Assembly (NCBI GenBank): GCA_021769425.1
Contig: JAETSX010000038.1
Span: 19,284 to 83,283 of the forward strand
Length of the DNA stretch: 64,000 nucleotides
Direction of reading: 5' to 3'
From: Eubacterium sp.
Lineage (GTDB): Bacteria; Bacillota; Clostridia; Lachnospirales; Lachnospiraceae
Below the pieces are notes generated by a model that was not told the origin of the DNA, searched no databases, and worked only from the letters and a program-made list of their open reading frames with translations. Positions 1 through 9,018 of this stretch are shown piece by piece. The translations under genes were made by a program, and so were the position numbers. Positions within the stretch are counted from its first letter, which is position 1. Each line of letters opens with the position of its first letter.

Positions 1-1136
1 CATGCCGCCGCTACCATTGCAGCAGAAGCCACTGCAACTGCATCCGCTCCCATGGCAATTGCTTTTGCAAAATCGGAAGAAACTCTAAGTCCCCCGGTAA
101 TCACCAGATCAATCTCTGAATTTATGGAATCTAAATATTTCCTTGCCCGGGACAGGGCAAACACCGTAGGCACGCTTGTGGAGTCCCGGATAATGGCCGG
201 GGACGCCCCTGTGGCTCCTCCTCTTCCGTCTATCGTTATAAAATCGGGTTCTGCAAACACGCAGTATTCCAAATCTTTTTCAATCCGTCCTGCGGCAATT
301 TTAATTCCAATGGGCCTTCCCTCACTGCGGGCGCGGAGTTCTGCCACAAGTTTTTTCAAATCTTCCTTTGTATCAATCCCTGGGAATTTGGAGGGGCTTA
401 TCACGTCTTCCCCCATAGGTTTCCTGCGGATTTCGGCAATTTCCGGCGTCACCTTGCTTCCGGGCAGATGCCCTCCCATGCCGGGCTTGGTTCCCTGGCC
501 GATTTTGATTTCAATGGCGTCGGATGATTTTAAATTCTCATCTGTGACGCTGTACTGATTGGGCACATATTCAAATATGTATTTATAGGCAGCCGCTTTT
601 TCCTCCGGGAGAATTCCGCCTTCGCCGCTGCACATTGCAGTCTTTGCCATGGCGCTTCCTTTCGAAAGAGCGATTTTGCTTTCTCTGGAAAGGGCGCCGA
701 AAGACATATGGGAAATATAAACCGGCATTTCCAGAACCATAGGCTTTTTGGCATGCTTCCCTATTACAGTCTTAAGAGACACCTCTGCATGTTCTTCTAA
801 AGGCGGCGGATTTAACTGGGCGCCAAGCACTAAGATGTCATCCCAGTCCGGCATCTTCCTTAAGGTTCCCATGGCTTCAATTGCCGATTTCCCGGTCACT
901 GCCATCTCATGAATCTCTTTCATATAGCGGTAACTATTGTCTGTCTTCCTTGTATCTTTGGGATAGTTCAAATCCGCTTCTTCCGAAAGCTCCTCTGGTT
1001 CAGGCTCCTCCTGAGATATCAATTCAAACTTTTCCGCCGGCTGTTTGCAAAGCGGGCACTCCTTCAATTCCGAAAAAGATTTGCCCTGCTCCTTTTCGTC
1101 AAAAGTATAACCGCAGACACTGCATTTGTACACCAT
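1..1136 (-). CDS. FMN-binding glutamate synthase-like protein with rubredoxin-like N-terminus (3' part outside window)
   Basis: The gene is open to the left edge, so only the first ~378 residues are seen. The N-terminus carries a rubredoxin-like zinc/iron knuckle pair (CSVCGY, then CPLCK) in the first 40 residues. After a linker it enters the FMN-binding glutamate synthase fold, with segments such as PVYISHMSFGALSRE, GEGGILPEE, GQGTKPGMGG and TIDGRGGATGASP. In the known family this domain transfers reducing equivalents and ammonia to 2-oxoglutarate. Stand-alone rubredoxin-fused versions are common in anaerobes and their exact substrate is often unproven. The ATG at 1136 follows AAGGAGGAAGAAAA, an ideal ribosome site. 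It is transcribed away from the LacI gene from a promoter at 1218-1246. There is no visible link to the CoA locus. Confidence 0.85.
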   Translation of the reverse strand, partial: MVYKCSVCGYTFDEKEQGKSFSELKECPLCKQPAEKFELISQEEPEPEELSEEADLNYPKDTRKTDNSYRYMKEIHEMAVTGKSAIEAMGTLRKMPDWDDILVLGAQLNPPPLEEHAEVSLKTVIGKHAKKPMVLEMPVYISHMSFGALSRESKIALSKGSAMAKTAMCSGEGGILPEEKAAAYKYIFEYVPNQYSVTDENLKSSDAIEIKIGQGTKPGMGGHLPGSKVTPEIAEIRRKPMGEDVISPSKFPGIDTKEDLKKLVAELRARSEGRPIGIKIAAGRIEKDLEYCVFAEPDFITIDGRGGATGASPAIIRDSTSVPTVFALSRARKYLDSINSEIDLVITGGLRVSSDFAKAIAMGADAVAVASAAMVAAA

Positions 1137-1217
1137 TTTTCTTCCTCCTTGTTATTCTTTTCCCGCAATCTGGACACGGATAAAAATTGTCAAACCACAA
1201 CACAATTCTATAAAAAA

Positions 1218-1246
1218 ATTGTATTTTATTTCCCTGCTTTTGTCAA
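1218..1246 (-). promoter_or_regulatory. Sigma-A-type promoter for the glutamate synthase-like gene
   Basis: Read on the minus strand, TTGACA (1246-1241) is followed by a 17-nt spacer and TACAAT (1223-1218). This is a near-consensus vegetative promoter about 80 nt upstream of the start codon. Confidence 0.7.
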
Positions 1247-1292
1247 TTGAAAATACAACATCCGGGTATTTTGATTTAAACGAAATATTTAC

Positions 1293-1321
1293 TTGAAAGC
1301 ATGGAAAAAAGATGATATGAT
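1293..1321 (+). promoter_or_regulatory. Sigma-A-type promoter for the LacI-family gene
   Basis: TTGAAA at 1293-1298, a 17-nt spacer and TATGAT at 1316-1321 place a transcription start near 1328, about 40 nt before the start codon. It is divergent from the promoter at 1218-1246. Confidence 0.7.
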
Positions 1322-1368
1322 CAAAGAAAAATTTACTAATTTAAGGCAACAAAGGAAACAAACATACC

Positions 1369-2412
1369 ATGCAAAGAACAACCATTAAAGATATCGCGGC
1401 AGCGGCAGGCGTCTCACACACCACCGTTTCTTATGTATTGAATAAGAACCCAAACCAGAAGATTTCAGATAAAACCAGGAGAAAAGTAATCGAAACCGCA
1501 AGGAATCTGAATTATATTCCCAACGAGAACGCACGTTCCCTGCGCAGCGACAGCACCCACTGCATCACCGTGGCCCTGGAGAAATCCATTACCCATACCC
1601 GTTTCAGCGGCATACTCCAGGGAATCCGGGAAGAACTGGGGACAGAAGGATACGGCCTTTTGCTGACTGGATTTCAGACCAGGGACAATATGAAGAACCC
1701 TTACTACCTTGACAGCGTACTGCAGCGGCGGGCAGACGGCATTATCTACATTTCGTCTGACGGCCTCTCTCCAGCCTGCAGCAAGAATATTGAAGCCTAC
1801 CGCCTGCCTTTCGTGGCATGCGACTGCTGCCCCGATGAAGAAAGCCTGGCCAGCGTCAGCTTCGATTATGAAAAGGGAGCTTTTGAAGTGGCATGCCGCT
1901 TATTCGGGGAAGGCGCCAGGAGAATCCTGTACTGGCAGCCAGACGCGCCTACCTTTCAGGAAACCTATCGTATCACAGGCCTGGAAAGAGCAAGGGAGCT
2001 CTACTCCGGAACTGTCATTGAAGTCTGTAAAATGCCCTGTATTCCCGACAGCGCCTCTCCCAACGACCGTTACCCATTAATTGATGATGTGTGCCGGCAG
2101 TCTCTGGTGCAGAATGTAATGCCCCATCTGGCTTCTTTTAAAGAAGGGGACGCCGTGGTATGCAGCTGGGGCGTCATGGTCAAACACCTCTGCGCCGCAC
2201 TTTACCAGAGAAATGACAAAAGATTCAAAATCGCCCTGCTCTCAGATGCAGACATTCCTGTAATTCCCAATATTAGGGTTCTTACCAGCCGCCCGGGATT
2301 CATCCGGGGCGGAAGGGAAAGCGCAAAACTTCTGCTGTCACAGCTCAGGGGGGAAAATGTGAACCTTCGGGTGGTATTGGACCCGGACCCGCCTACTTAT
2401 GTTGAGTTATAG
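1369..2412 (+). CDS. LacI/GalR-family transcriptional regulator
   Basis: A 347-residue protein with the canonical LacI helix-turn-helix in residues 4-25 (TIKDIAAAAGVSHTTVSYVL) and hinge (IPNENARSLRS). A periplasmic-binding-protein-like effector domain fills the rest, which is a normal full length for the family. It binds DNA as a dimer and responds to a small molecule that cannot be named from sequence. It is convergent with the long minus-strand catabolic operon, separated only by a shared terminator. It is the only regulator bordering the cai/fix-like locus, so control of the divergent promoters at 14.5 kb is a reasonable inference, not shown. The start follows an AAAGGAAACAAACATACC leader, a modest ribosome site. 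Confidence 0.88.
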   Translation: MQRTTIKDIAAAAGVSHTTVSYVLNKNPNQKISDKTRRKVIETARNLNYIPNENARSLRSDSTHCITVALEKSITHTRFSGILQGIREELGTEGYGLLLTGFQTRDNMKNPYYLDSVLQRRADGIIYISSDGLSPACSKNIEAYRLPFVACDCCPDEESLASVSFDYEKGAFEVACRLFGEGARRILYWQPDAPTFQETYRITGLERARELYSGTVIEVCKMPCIPDSASPNDRYPLIDDVCRQSLVQNVMPHLASFKEGDAVVCSWGVMVKHLCAALYQRNDKRFKIALLSDADIPVIPNIRVLTSRPGFIRGGRESAKLLLSQLRGENVNLRVVLDPDPPTYVEL

Positions 2413-2429
2413 TATTCTATGAAAGAAAG

Positions 2430-2472
2430 AAAAGGCCGCCGTATTTCGAAACCTCAATACGACAGCCTTTTC
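2430..2472. terminator. Bidirectional intrinsic terminator between convergent genes
   Basis: A hairpin with arms AAAAGGCCGCCGTATT and AATACGACAGCCTTTT (two mismatches) is followed by T-rich sequence on the plus strand and A/T-rich sequence on the other. It closes both the LacI gene and the end of the minus-strand catabolic operon. Confidence 0.75.
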
Positions 2473-2503
2473 ATTTTTTCACAGCGGCAAAACCGTTCTG
2501 CCT

Positions 2504-3517
2504 TTACGCTCCTCTGCGCACGGACACGTAGAATTCCCCGCTCTCCTTCAGACAGTGAACCGCTTCTTCCATCATACGCCCATAATGCATAAACGCATGG
2601 AGCGCACCGGGCACAATCTCCAGTTTTGTATGCACTCCCCGGCTTTTTAAGATGGCATGAAGAGCCTGAGAATCTCCCAGCAGCGGATCCAAATCTCCGC
2701 AGCAGAGATAAGCAGCGGGAACCCCATGGGTCAGGTCATTGTTCAGGGTGGAAAAATATGGATTTTCCATATCTGCCATCCCTTCTTCCAGATAATAGCT
2801 GACATAAGCCAGCATATCCGCTTTTGTCATACCGTCCAAAGCCGTTCCGTTCAGCCTCCAGGAATACCCGTCAAACATGCCGTAGCTTCCATAATAAAGC
2901 AGCAGCGCACAGATGTAGTCGTTTCCTCCGAAAGCGTCCCGAAGATACAGGTTAGCTGCCAGCGCAAGGTTGGCGCCGCCGGAGTCACCGCCAATTGCCA
3001 TTTTGTCCGGAGAAATGTTATATTCTTCTGCGTGCTCATGGAAATGGCGTACCACTGCCGCAGATTCATACAGCGGTATGGGGAATTTTGCTTCCGGCGC
3101 CAGATGATAGTCTACGCCAATCACCACACAGTCTCCGGATTCCATCACGCACCGCATCATTCTATCGTGGGTGTCATTACTGCCGACGGTAAAACCGCCT
3201 CCATGAATAAACACCAGGGCATTTCTGCCCGGTTTTTCATCCGGATAATAGATACGCACTGGAACCGGCCCAATGGGGCCTTCCACCTCTGTATTAACAA
3301 CTTTGAAAGGTTCCGGTCCGCCCTCATTCCAGAATTTCCGTTCCTCAATATATTTCTCCCGAAGCTCGGTCCAGCTGCAGTTGGTATCAAAAGCATCCTT
3401 GGAATGCTCCGCCTGATAATCAATGACGCGTTTCATCCCTTCGGAAAGCAGCGGATAAGGATCCGGCTTATTGATTTCCATATTCACTTTAAACTCCGGC
3501 ATCTTAAATTGATACAT
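2504..3517 (-). CDS. Alpha/beta hydrolase of the hormone-sensitive-lipase (family IV) esterase type
   Basis: A 337-residue hydrolase with the oxyanion-hole motif HGGG at residues 105-108, nucleophile serine in GGDSGG (Ser169), and likely acid and base Asp267 (GDLDPL) and His297 (GALHAF). No signal peptide is visible, so it should be cytosolic and act on an imported ester or thioester. It is the last gene of the minus-strand operon and starts one base after the MFS gene ends, with AAGGAGG at good spacing. An esterase in this position suggests that the pathway substrate may arrive as an ester. Family IV also includes deacylases and carboxylesterases, so specificity is open. Confidence 0.85.
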   Translation of the reverse strand: MYQFKMPEFKVNMEINKPDPYPLLSEGMKRVIDYQAEHSKDAFDTNCSWTELREKYIEERKFWNEGGPEPFKVVNTEVEGPIGPVPVRIYYPDEKPGRNALVFIHGGGFTVGSNDTHDRMMRCVMESGDCVVIGVDYHLAPEAKFPIPLYESAAVVRHFHEHAEEYNISPDKMAIGGDSGGANLALAANLYLRDAFGGNDYICALLLYYGSYGMFDGYSWRLNGTALDGMTKADMLAYVSYYLEEGMADMENPYFSTLNNDLTHGVPAAYLCCGDLDPLLGDSQALHAILKSRGVHTKLEIVPGALHAFMHYGRMMEEAVHCLKESGEFYVSVRRGA

Positions 3518-3518
3518 A

Positions 3519-4799
3519 TTATCCCTCCTTCAAAGTTGCCTGGTACTCCGGCGTTTTCCTATATTTCAGCACCAGACGGTCACTAATCACTGCGCACACC
3601 AGTCCAAGAGCCATAGCCGCCATACAGGTGATGAACACAAAGCGGTATCCGCCCACCGGATCTGCCTCAATCTGCGCACCGCACAGGGAAGTATAGAAAG
3701 TATCCGGCAGGAAACCAATCAGGGAAGCAATACCGATAACACTGCCCACCTGATTCTTGGAAGTTCCGATCTCATCAATTACCGCATAGTAAAGAGCACG
3801 GAACACCGGATAGCATAAGGTAGAGAAAATCATAATAATCATAATCGGATACATGGTTGCCGCAGAACCCGGAACCAGAATCAATACAAGGTAACTTACA
3901 ATCGAACCGATTCCTGCATAAATCATAAATTTGCTGGAACGTCCCATTTTCTTTGCTGCGATTGCAGAAACGCCGGCGCCGATTAACGTACAGATCGTCC
4001 GGTTGTAGTTTGCAAAAATAACCGTCATATTCTGATCCATACCGCAGATATTTGCAAGATAAGGCGCAAGATAAGAAATTCCCGCCTGTGCCACACATGC
4101 TCCGCAGATCATTCCTGCAAGAAGATATGTAATCGGCAGTTTAAACGCAAACAGCATAGCCTTGATACTGTCCACAAGCCCTTCATTGGTGGAACCGTCG
4201 CTGCTGGTCTTCGGCATCAGGAAAATCATGGCAACTCCAACCAGAATCATAACGATACTGCAGGAAGCCACCACATAACTCATAGCCTTTGCGCTGTCTG
4301 CAGAAAATTTAGTAAAAATAGCTACGAAGAAAGAAGTCAGGACAATTCCTACAATCCCGCGCCCGGCCTCTAAGGTTCCAAACATACTGCCCTGTTCATC
4401 AGATCCTGCAATCAGATTAATACATTTGATAGACGCTGACCAATAGGTAAGCACTGTTGTAAACGCCCACGCCACATGGATCACCATCAGCATGGTGTAA
4501 CTCGGCCAGGTTGCTTCCCACAGTCCCAGCGCGCCTGTACCGATCATGGAAATAATCAAAAGCTTCTTCGCGTCAAATTTATCAGCAATCCACCCGCCCG
4601 GCAGATATAAAATCACGTTTGCAATTCCGTATACATTCAGCAGCTTACCATAAGCTGCATCCTGCCCTACCAGATGCATTGCTTCCTGCAGGGGCGTATA
4701 ATAAGTGTACATCAGATACGGCAGCACATAGATGGTGTTCAAAGACAGCATCATCAGAATAAGCGTAATAATTTTTGCACTGTTTTTTGTCTTAGCCAT
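3519..4799 (-). CDS. Major facilitator superfamily transporter
   Basis: A hydrophobic 426-residue protein with about 12 predicted membrane spans. The N-terminus is MAKTKNSAKIITLILMML. An upstream in-frame ATG at 4874 exists, but ACTAGGAGGAAGACT lies directly before 4799, so that start was chosen. Residues around PGGWIADKFDAKKLL form the MFS loop 2-3 signature (GxxxDrxGrk-like). It is one of two solute carriers in the operon (the other is the SSS protein), and likely imports the pathway substrate or exports its product. The gene immediately precedes the esterase gene (1-nt gap), so carrier and hydrolase may act on the same compound. Confidence 0.85.
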   Translation of the reverse strand: MAKTKNSAKIITLILMMLSLNTIYVLPYLMYTYYTPLQEAMHLVGQDAAYGKLLNVYGIANVILYLPGGWIADKFDAKKLLIISMIGTGALGLWEATWPSYTMLMVIHVAWAFTTVLTYWSASIKCINLIAGSDEQGSMFGTLEAGRGIVGIVLTSFFVAIFTKFSADSAKAMSYVVASCSIVMILVGVAMIFLMPKTSSDGSTNEGLVDSIKAMLFAFKLPITYLLAGMICGACVAQAGISYLAPYLANICGMDQNMTVIFANYNRTICTLIGAGVSAIAAKKMGRSSKFMIYAGIGSIVSYLVLILVPGSAATMYPIMIIMIFSTLCYPVFRALYYAVIDEIGTSKNQVGSVIGIASLIGFLPDTFYTSLCGAQIEADPVGGYRFVFITCMAAMALGLVCAVISDRLVLKYRKTPEYQATLKEG

Positions 4800-4870
4800 A
4801 GTCTTCCTCCTAGTTTTATCGTGGCAGCGTTCCAAAAACCCCATTCTCCGGATTCTGGAACCGCTCCAAA

Positions 4871-5791
4871 TCAAGTTATTTTACTTCCGCTGAAATGCCC
4901 TCCGATGAGCTCGTTCGCCGGAACCACCACCACAAACGCAGTAGGGTCTAATTCTTTCAAAAGCGTTTTTACCTGAAACACTTCCCGCGGACGCACCGCC
5001 ACCATCAAAACATTTCTTTCTTCACCGGTATACATGCCATTGCTGTCCCAGCGGGTTACCGCCCTTCCCAGTTTTTCCATCAGGGGATTCGCAATTTCCT
5101 TTGCATCTCTCCCGCTGACCACAAGGCAGATGCTTCCACGCCCAATGCCCAGAAGCACACGGTCAGCCACCGTGGAACATACAAAAATTGTCACAATGGC
5201 ATACAGCCCCACTTCCACATTTCCAAATACCAGCATCGCCAGAACCACGATGCCCCCGTCGATAAACAGGCTCAGCCTGGCAACGCTCAAAGACGGTATT
5301 TTTTCATTCAGCAGACGGCACAGAAGATCCGTGCCTCCCACCGAAACATTACCAACGGTAAGCAGCGTCATGCCGATTCCATAAAGCACTCCGCCGAAAA
5401 TAGCTGCAACCAGCGGCTCATTTGTCAGCGTCGGCATCATCCGGTCAAGGATCTCCACCGTAAATGAATACAAAAACGCCGCAACAATGGTGCCTATGGT
5501 ATACTTCCATCCTTTAATTACAACTGCACTGGCAAGGATTGGGATATTCATAACCAAAGTCAGCATACCAACCCCCAGCGGCAGGAAACTGCAGAGCACC
5601 ACTGCAATTCCCGCAAGGCCTCCCGCCGCAATATTATTTCCGGTCAGAAACAATGCCAAAGCCAGCGCATACAGCAGATTGCCTCCCATCAGGAAACCCC
5701 AGCTTCTCAATGAACCCAACTCTTTTTTCATCACCGTATACCATGATCGGGCAGCGCCCGTCCAAACAACAGAAAACACATCATTTTGCAC
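4871..5791 (-). CDS. YitT-family membrane protein (DUF161 plus DUF2179)
   Basis: A 306-residue protein with an N-terminal membrane block of five or six spans (GGLAGIAVVLCS, GGVLYGIGMTLL, GGTDLL) and a soluble C-terminal DUF2179 domain (EERNVLMVAVRPREVFQVK onward). The family is widespread in Firmicutes and its biochemical role is unknown. Its ATG at 5791 lies 14 nt after the symporter gene's stop. A second candidate start, at 5731 (MKKELGS), cannot be excluded because neither has a strong ribosome site. Presence inside a carnitine-type operon is unusual and its contribution there is unclear. Confidence 0.8.
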   Translation of the reverse strand: MQNDVFSVVWTGAARSWYTVMKKELGSLRSWGFLMGGNLLYALALALFLTGNNIAAGGLAGIAVVLCSFLPLGVGMLTLVMNIPILASAVVIKGWKYTIGTIVAAFLYSFTVEILDRMMPTLTNEPLVAAIFGGVLYGIGMTLLTVGNVSVGGTDLLCRLLNEKIPSLSVARLSLFIDGGIVVLAMLVFGNVEVGLYAIVTIFVCSTVADRVLLGIGRGSICLVVSGRDAKEIANPLMEKLGRAVTRWDSNGMYTGEERNVLMVAVRPREVFQVKTLLKELDPTAFVVVVPANELIGGHFSGSKIT

Positions 5792-5805
5792 CGAACCCCT
5801 CTTCT

Positions 5806-7419
5806 TTACAGCAAACCGTTATAGGGCAATGCCCATCCAAACAGCAGAAAACACGTAGTTGCAATCCCAACCCCTATCAGCAGATATCCATACATCCGGT
5901 CGCGCTTGTATTCTGCCGCCGATTTCTCCGATTCCGGCAGCTCAAGCAGTTCTTTGCGGTACTCTTCCTCTTCTTTTCCCACCGGATGAAGTTTGCTCCC
6001 AATTACCGCGAATATCAGGCTGAGGTACAAGCCGATAAAAAATGGATCCAGGAAATTCACAAATATGGATGCAAAGGGCTGTATCCCAAAGCCCACCAGA
6101 CATTTGGTTACCATAAATCCTAAAAATCCGGCAATCATGGAGTAACGTGCGCCTGCAGCAGACAATTTTTTGCTCAAAATGCTTCCTACCCCGGGAACCA
6201 CCCAGCTTGCCGCAATAATGGTGGAAGCAAACCAGGAAATCACCCGGATTCCCCCCAGCCCCATATAAGCCAGCACCAATGCAAGCACTCCAACTACCAG
6301 CATTACGATACGGCTGAACCGAAGCTTATCTGCTTCATCTTTAAATTCTTTCTTAATAATATCAGAGGTCACGGAAAACCCGATGACAGATAAAAAGGTG
6401 GAAGCGCTGGACAATCCGGCCGCCATAATCCCTGCCAGCAGCAATGTCCCAAGCAGTTTCGGCAGCACCTCGAAGGATGCCCAAATCAGTACCCTCTGGG
6501 GATCTTCCAATGCTCCGTTTAAGTTCAGAACAGCCACAGACTGCAGGTTTAAATACATCAGGAAAATTACTGTACAGATGGCGGCAATCACTCCGGAACG
6601 GAAAGTTACGTGCTCACTTTTCGCCATCAGATTCCGCCCTGCCTGCCAGGGGGAAACCGCCACGGTAATAAACCAGATAATCCCCATAGTTATGGCGTAC
6701 ATCATTGCCCCAAACACATCCTGAGCCCCCGTTCCCGCAATATTTCCGTGAAAATCCAAAAGACCTTCCGGCGCCGCCGGGTTATTCATCAGATTTACAA
6801 GAAGTTCCGAAATTCCCCCCTGCGCCTTGAAAATCACGGGTCCTGAGAGAATCGCCGCAAACAGAAACACCAGAAACATAATGGTATCGGTGAGAACCAC
6901 TCCTTTTGAGCCGGAATAAAAAGTAAATGCGGTAAAGCATCCCCAGGCCAGCAGCAGGCATACTTCATAGGAAAATCCGGTCAGTTCCTGCATCAGGATG
7001 CCTACGCCTGTAATACATGCCAACAAATAAGCTGTCAGTGACACAATGGTGATAATGGCAGCTACGCGGCGGATTTTCAGATCTTTGTAGCGCGTGCCGA
7101 AGTATTCCGGCATGGTGGTGCACTCCGATCGTCTCAAATACCGCCCAAACACCAGAGGACCGAAGACATATCCGCAGGCACAAAGGGCATTTAAGAACAC
7201 CAAAGACGTAATGTTTCCGGTATAACACCAGCCCTGATCGCCCATAAACCCATTGACTGACAGCATTGAAGCAAACAGTGTTCCCGATATCAGAAGCGTC
7301 GGTGCATTCCGGCCGCTGACATAGTAATCATTCACATCCTTTACCTGCCTGCCGGCATATAAGCCCACCACCAGATATACGATAATGCTGACAATTACTC
7401 CAATTAAAAATATGTTCAC
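5806..7419 (-). CDS. Sodium:solute symporter (SSS) family transporter
   Basis: A 537-residue integral membrane protein with SSS features: N-terminal VVGLYAGRQVKDVNDYYVSGRN, a SASTFLSVIGFSVTSDI segment typical of the Na-binding region, and about 13 spans. A GTG at 7419 is chosen because GGAGGTGAAGAT sits 7 nt upstream; an earlier ATG at 7488 lacks such a site. SSS proteins use the sodium gradient to import organic acids, amino acids or quaternary amines. In the position where E. coli has the BCCT antiporter CaiT, this operon has an SSS carrier, so this protein probably supplies the substrate. A 35-residue peptide gene just upstream may be its accessory subunit. Confidence 0.88.
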   Translation of the reverse strand: MNIFLIGVIVSIIVYLVVGLYAGRQVKDVNDYYVSGRNAPTLLISGTLFASMLSVNGFMGDQGWCYTGNITSLVFLNALCACGYVFGPLVFGRYLRRSECTTMPEYFGTRYKDLKIRRVAAIITIVSLTAYLLACITGVGILMQELTGFSYEVCLLLAWGCFTAFTFYSGSKGVVLTDTIMFLVFLFAAILSGPVIFKAQGGISELLVNLMNNPAAPEGLLDFHGNIAGTGAQDVFGAMMYAITMGIIWFITVAVSPWQAGRNLMAKSEHVTFRSGVIAAICTVIFLMYLNLQSVAVLNLNGALEDPQRVLIWASFEVLPKLLGTLLLAGIMAAGLSSASTFLSVIGFSVTSDIIKKEFKDEADKLRFSRIVMLVVGVLALVLAYMGLGGIRVISWFASTIIAASWVVPGVGSILSKKLSAAGARYSMIAGFLGFMVTKCLVGFGIQPFASIFVNFLDPFFIGLYLSLIFAVIGSKLHPVGKEEEEYRKELLELPESEKSAAEYKRDRMYGYLLIGVGIATTCFLLFGWALPYNGLL

Positions 7420-7570
7420 ATCTTCACCTCCGCTTTGAAACGTGTTTGAAAATTGTTTTCTGACAGGTATCTTCCAATTCTCAGACACGCCTTAAGGTCT
7501 TTTCTGCCGGCTGCCGCAGACAACCCGAAGATTATCTGCAGCGGCCAGCAATAAGTTCCAGGAAGCCACG

Positions 7571-7678
7571 TTAATTAATATTATTTTTCTTTTCCTCATT
7601 CTTGAGAATCAGGTTCATGGCGATTCCTGACACTACCAGAAAGCCTCCGATGCAGATAGAAAAAATAATCTCACCCAT
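7571..7678 (-). CDS. 35-residue single-span membrane peptide, candidate symporter accessory subunit
   Basis: This small gene has a perfect AAGGAGG ribosome site 6 nt before its ATG. It encodes MGEIIFSICIGGFLVV, then a short hydrophobic stretch to residue ~25, and a charged tail (KNEEKKNN). It is therefore one transmembrane helix with a basic, polar cytosolic end. It lies between the acyl-CoA dehydrogenase (20-nt gap) and the symporter. Tiny single-span partners are known beside several Na-coupled transporters, for example MetS beside MetP of the NSS family. By analogy it is inferred to be a subunit of the SSS carrier. It is too short for most gene finders and would be missed. Confidence 0.7.
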   Translation of the reverse strand: MGEIIFSICIGGFLVVSGIAMNLILKNEEKKNNIN

Positions 7679-7698
7679 AGCGTTCCTCCTTAAATTGT

Positions 7699-8841
7699 TT
7701 ATCTGATTCCCATATCAGCGGCAATTACCATTCTCTGCACTTCGCTGGTTCCTTCGTAAATTTCTGTAATTTTTGCGTCGCGCATCATACGCTCAACCGG
7801 ATATTCTCTGGTATAGCCGTATCCGCCGAAGAGCTGAACAGCCTTGCAGGTTACGTCTCTTGCCACTTCGGAAGCAAACAGTTTAGCCATGGCAGCTTCT
7901 GCAGAATATTTTCCGCCTTCGTCTTTCTTAGATGCCGCACGGTATACCAAAAGACGGGCAGCTTCCACCTGAGTTCTCATATCCGCAAGGGTAAACTGGG
8001 TATTCTGGAATGCGGAAATGGGACGTCCGAACTGGATACGCTCTTTTACATAGGCAGAAGCAGCGTCTAAAGCGCCTTGAGCAATTCCAAGAGCCTGAGC
8101 GGCAATTCCGATTCTTCCTCCGTCTAAGGTTGCCATTGCAATCTTAAATCCTTTTCCAACCTCTCCCAGCAGATTTTCCTTGGGCACTTTTACATTGTCA
8201 AATACCAGCTCATAGGTAGCGGAGCCGCGGATACCCATTTTGCGCTCTTTGCTTCCGAAGGTAAATCCTTCCATGCCTTTTTCCAAAATAAATGCGCTGA
8301 TTCCCTTATTGCCTGCGCTCTTGTCTGTCATTGCAAAAATCACATAAACGTCTGCATAAGAACCGTTGGTAATAAAGATCTTGCTTCCGTTTAACAAATA
8401 GTGATCCCCTTTATCTTCGGCTGTGGAAGCCTGCATTGCCGCATCTGTGCCGGCATTGGGCTCAGTCAGGCCGAATGCGCCAAGCTTCTGTCCTGTTGCC
8501 AGATCCGGCAGATATTTCTGTTTCTGCTCTTCGGTTCCGAATGTCAGAATTGGCCAGCAGCACAGAGAAGTGTGTGCAGAAACGGTAACGCCGGTGCTTG
8601 CGCATGCTTTAGAAATCTCTTCCACTGCCAGTACATAATCTAAGTTGCCCATTCCTACTCCGCCGTATTCCTCTGGAATTGGAATTCCCATTACGCCGAT
8701 ATCTGCCAGCATGGGAATCAGCTCCTCCGGAAAACGTTCCTGTTCGTCAAGTTCCGCTGCAATTGGCGCAATTTCATTTTCTGTAAATTCACGGATGGTA
8801 TCACGCAGTAATTCCTGTTCATCATTTAATTTAAATTCCAT
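7699..8841 (-). CDS. Acyl-CoA dehydrogenase, short-chain (butyryl-CoA dehydrogenase-like)
   Basis: A 380-residue flavoprotein colinear with Bcd/short-chain ACADs: AFGLTEPNAGTDA, KIFITNGSYADVY, FGRPISAFQ and the C-terminal ITEIYEGTSEVQR. Glu363 in YEGTSE is at the usual catalytic-base position. ACADs oxidise or, with a bifurcating ETF, reduce the alpha-beta bond of acyl-CoA esters. The ribosome site is AGGAGGTTGTT before ATG. The most likely electron partner is the EtfB/EtfA pair at 18105-19927, whose sequence is of the Bcd-associated bifurcating type. The gene is part of the left operon, downstream of the caiA homologue and an 84-bp-period repeat pair. Confidence 0.92.
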   Translation of the reverse strand: MEFKLNDEQELLRDTIREFTENEIAPIAAELDEQERFPEELIPMLADIGVMGIPIPEEYGGVGMGNLDYVLAVEEISKACASTGVTVSAHTSLCCWPILTFGTEEQKQKYLPDLATGQKLGAFGLTEPNAGTDAAMQASTAEDKGDHYLLNGSKIFITNGSYADVYVIFAMTDKSAGNKGISAFILEKGMEGFTFGSKERKMGIRGSATYELVFDNVKVPKENLLGEVGKGFKIAMATLDGGRIGIAAQALGIAQGALDAASAYVKERIQFGRPISAFQNTQFTLADMRTQVEAARLLVYRAASKKDEGGKYSAEAAMAKLFASEVARDVTCKAVQLFGGYGYTREYPVERMMRDAKITEIYEGTSEVQRMVIAADMGIR

Positions 8842-8857
8842 AACAACCTCCTGTCCA

Positions 8858-9018
8858 GCGGTAACGCCCCCTCACTTCCTTCGGCGGCATGTCGTCGAAA
8901 GGCATGAGAGAAACGCTCCGCGTTTGCCTTTCTCTGGTTTTGCGGTAACGCCCCCTCACTTCCTTCGGCGGCATGTCGTCGAAAGGCATGAGAGAAACGC
9001 TCCGCGTTTGCCTTTCTC
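8858..9018. repeat. Two 77-bp direct repeats (period 84) abutting the caiA-like stop codon
   Basis: Units 8858-8934 and 8942-9018 appear identical and are separated by 7 nt. The second ends one base before the stop codon of the gene to its right. Each unit contains a hairpin: outer arms AAAGGCA/TGCCTTT around inner arms AAACGC/GCGTTT. The location in the middle of the operon could modulate mRNA stability or read-through. Confidence 0.9.

Noticed and set aside
7699..8841. A complete butyrate pathway (thl-hbd-crt-bcd)
   Set aside because: No thiolase or 3-hydroxybutyryl-CoA dehydrogenase is present, and gene order and companions fit a cai-type locus.
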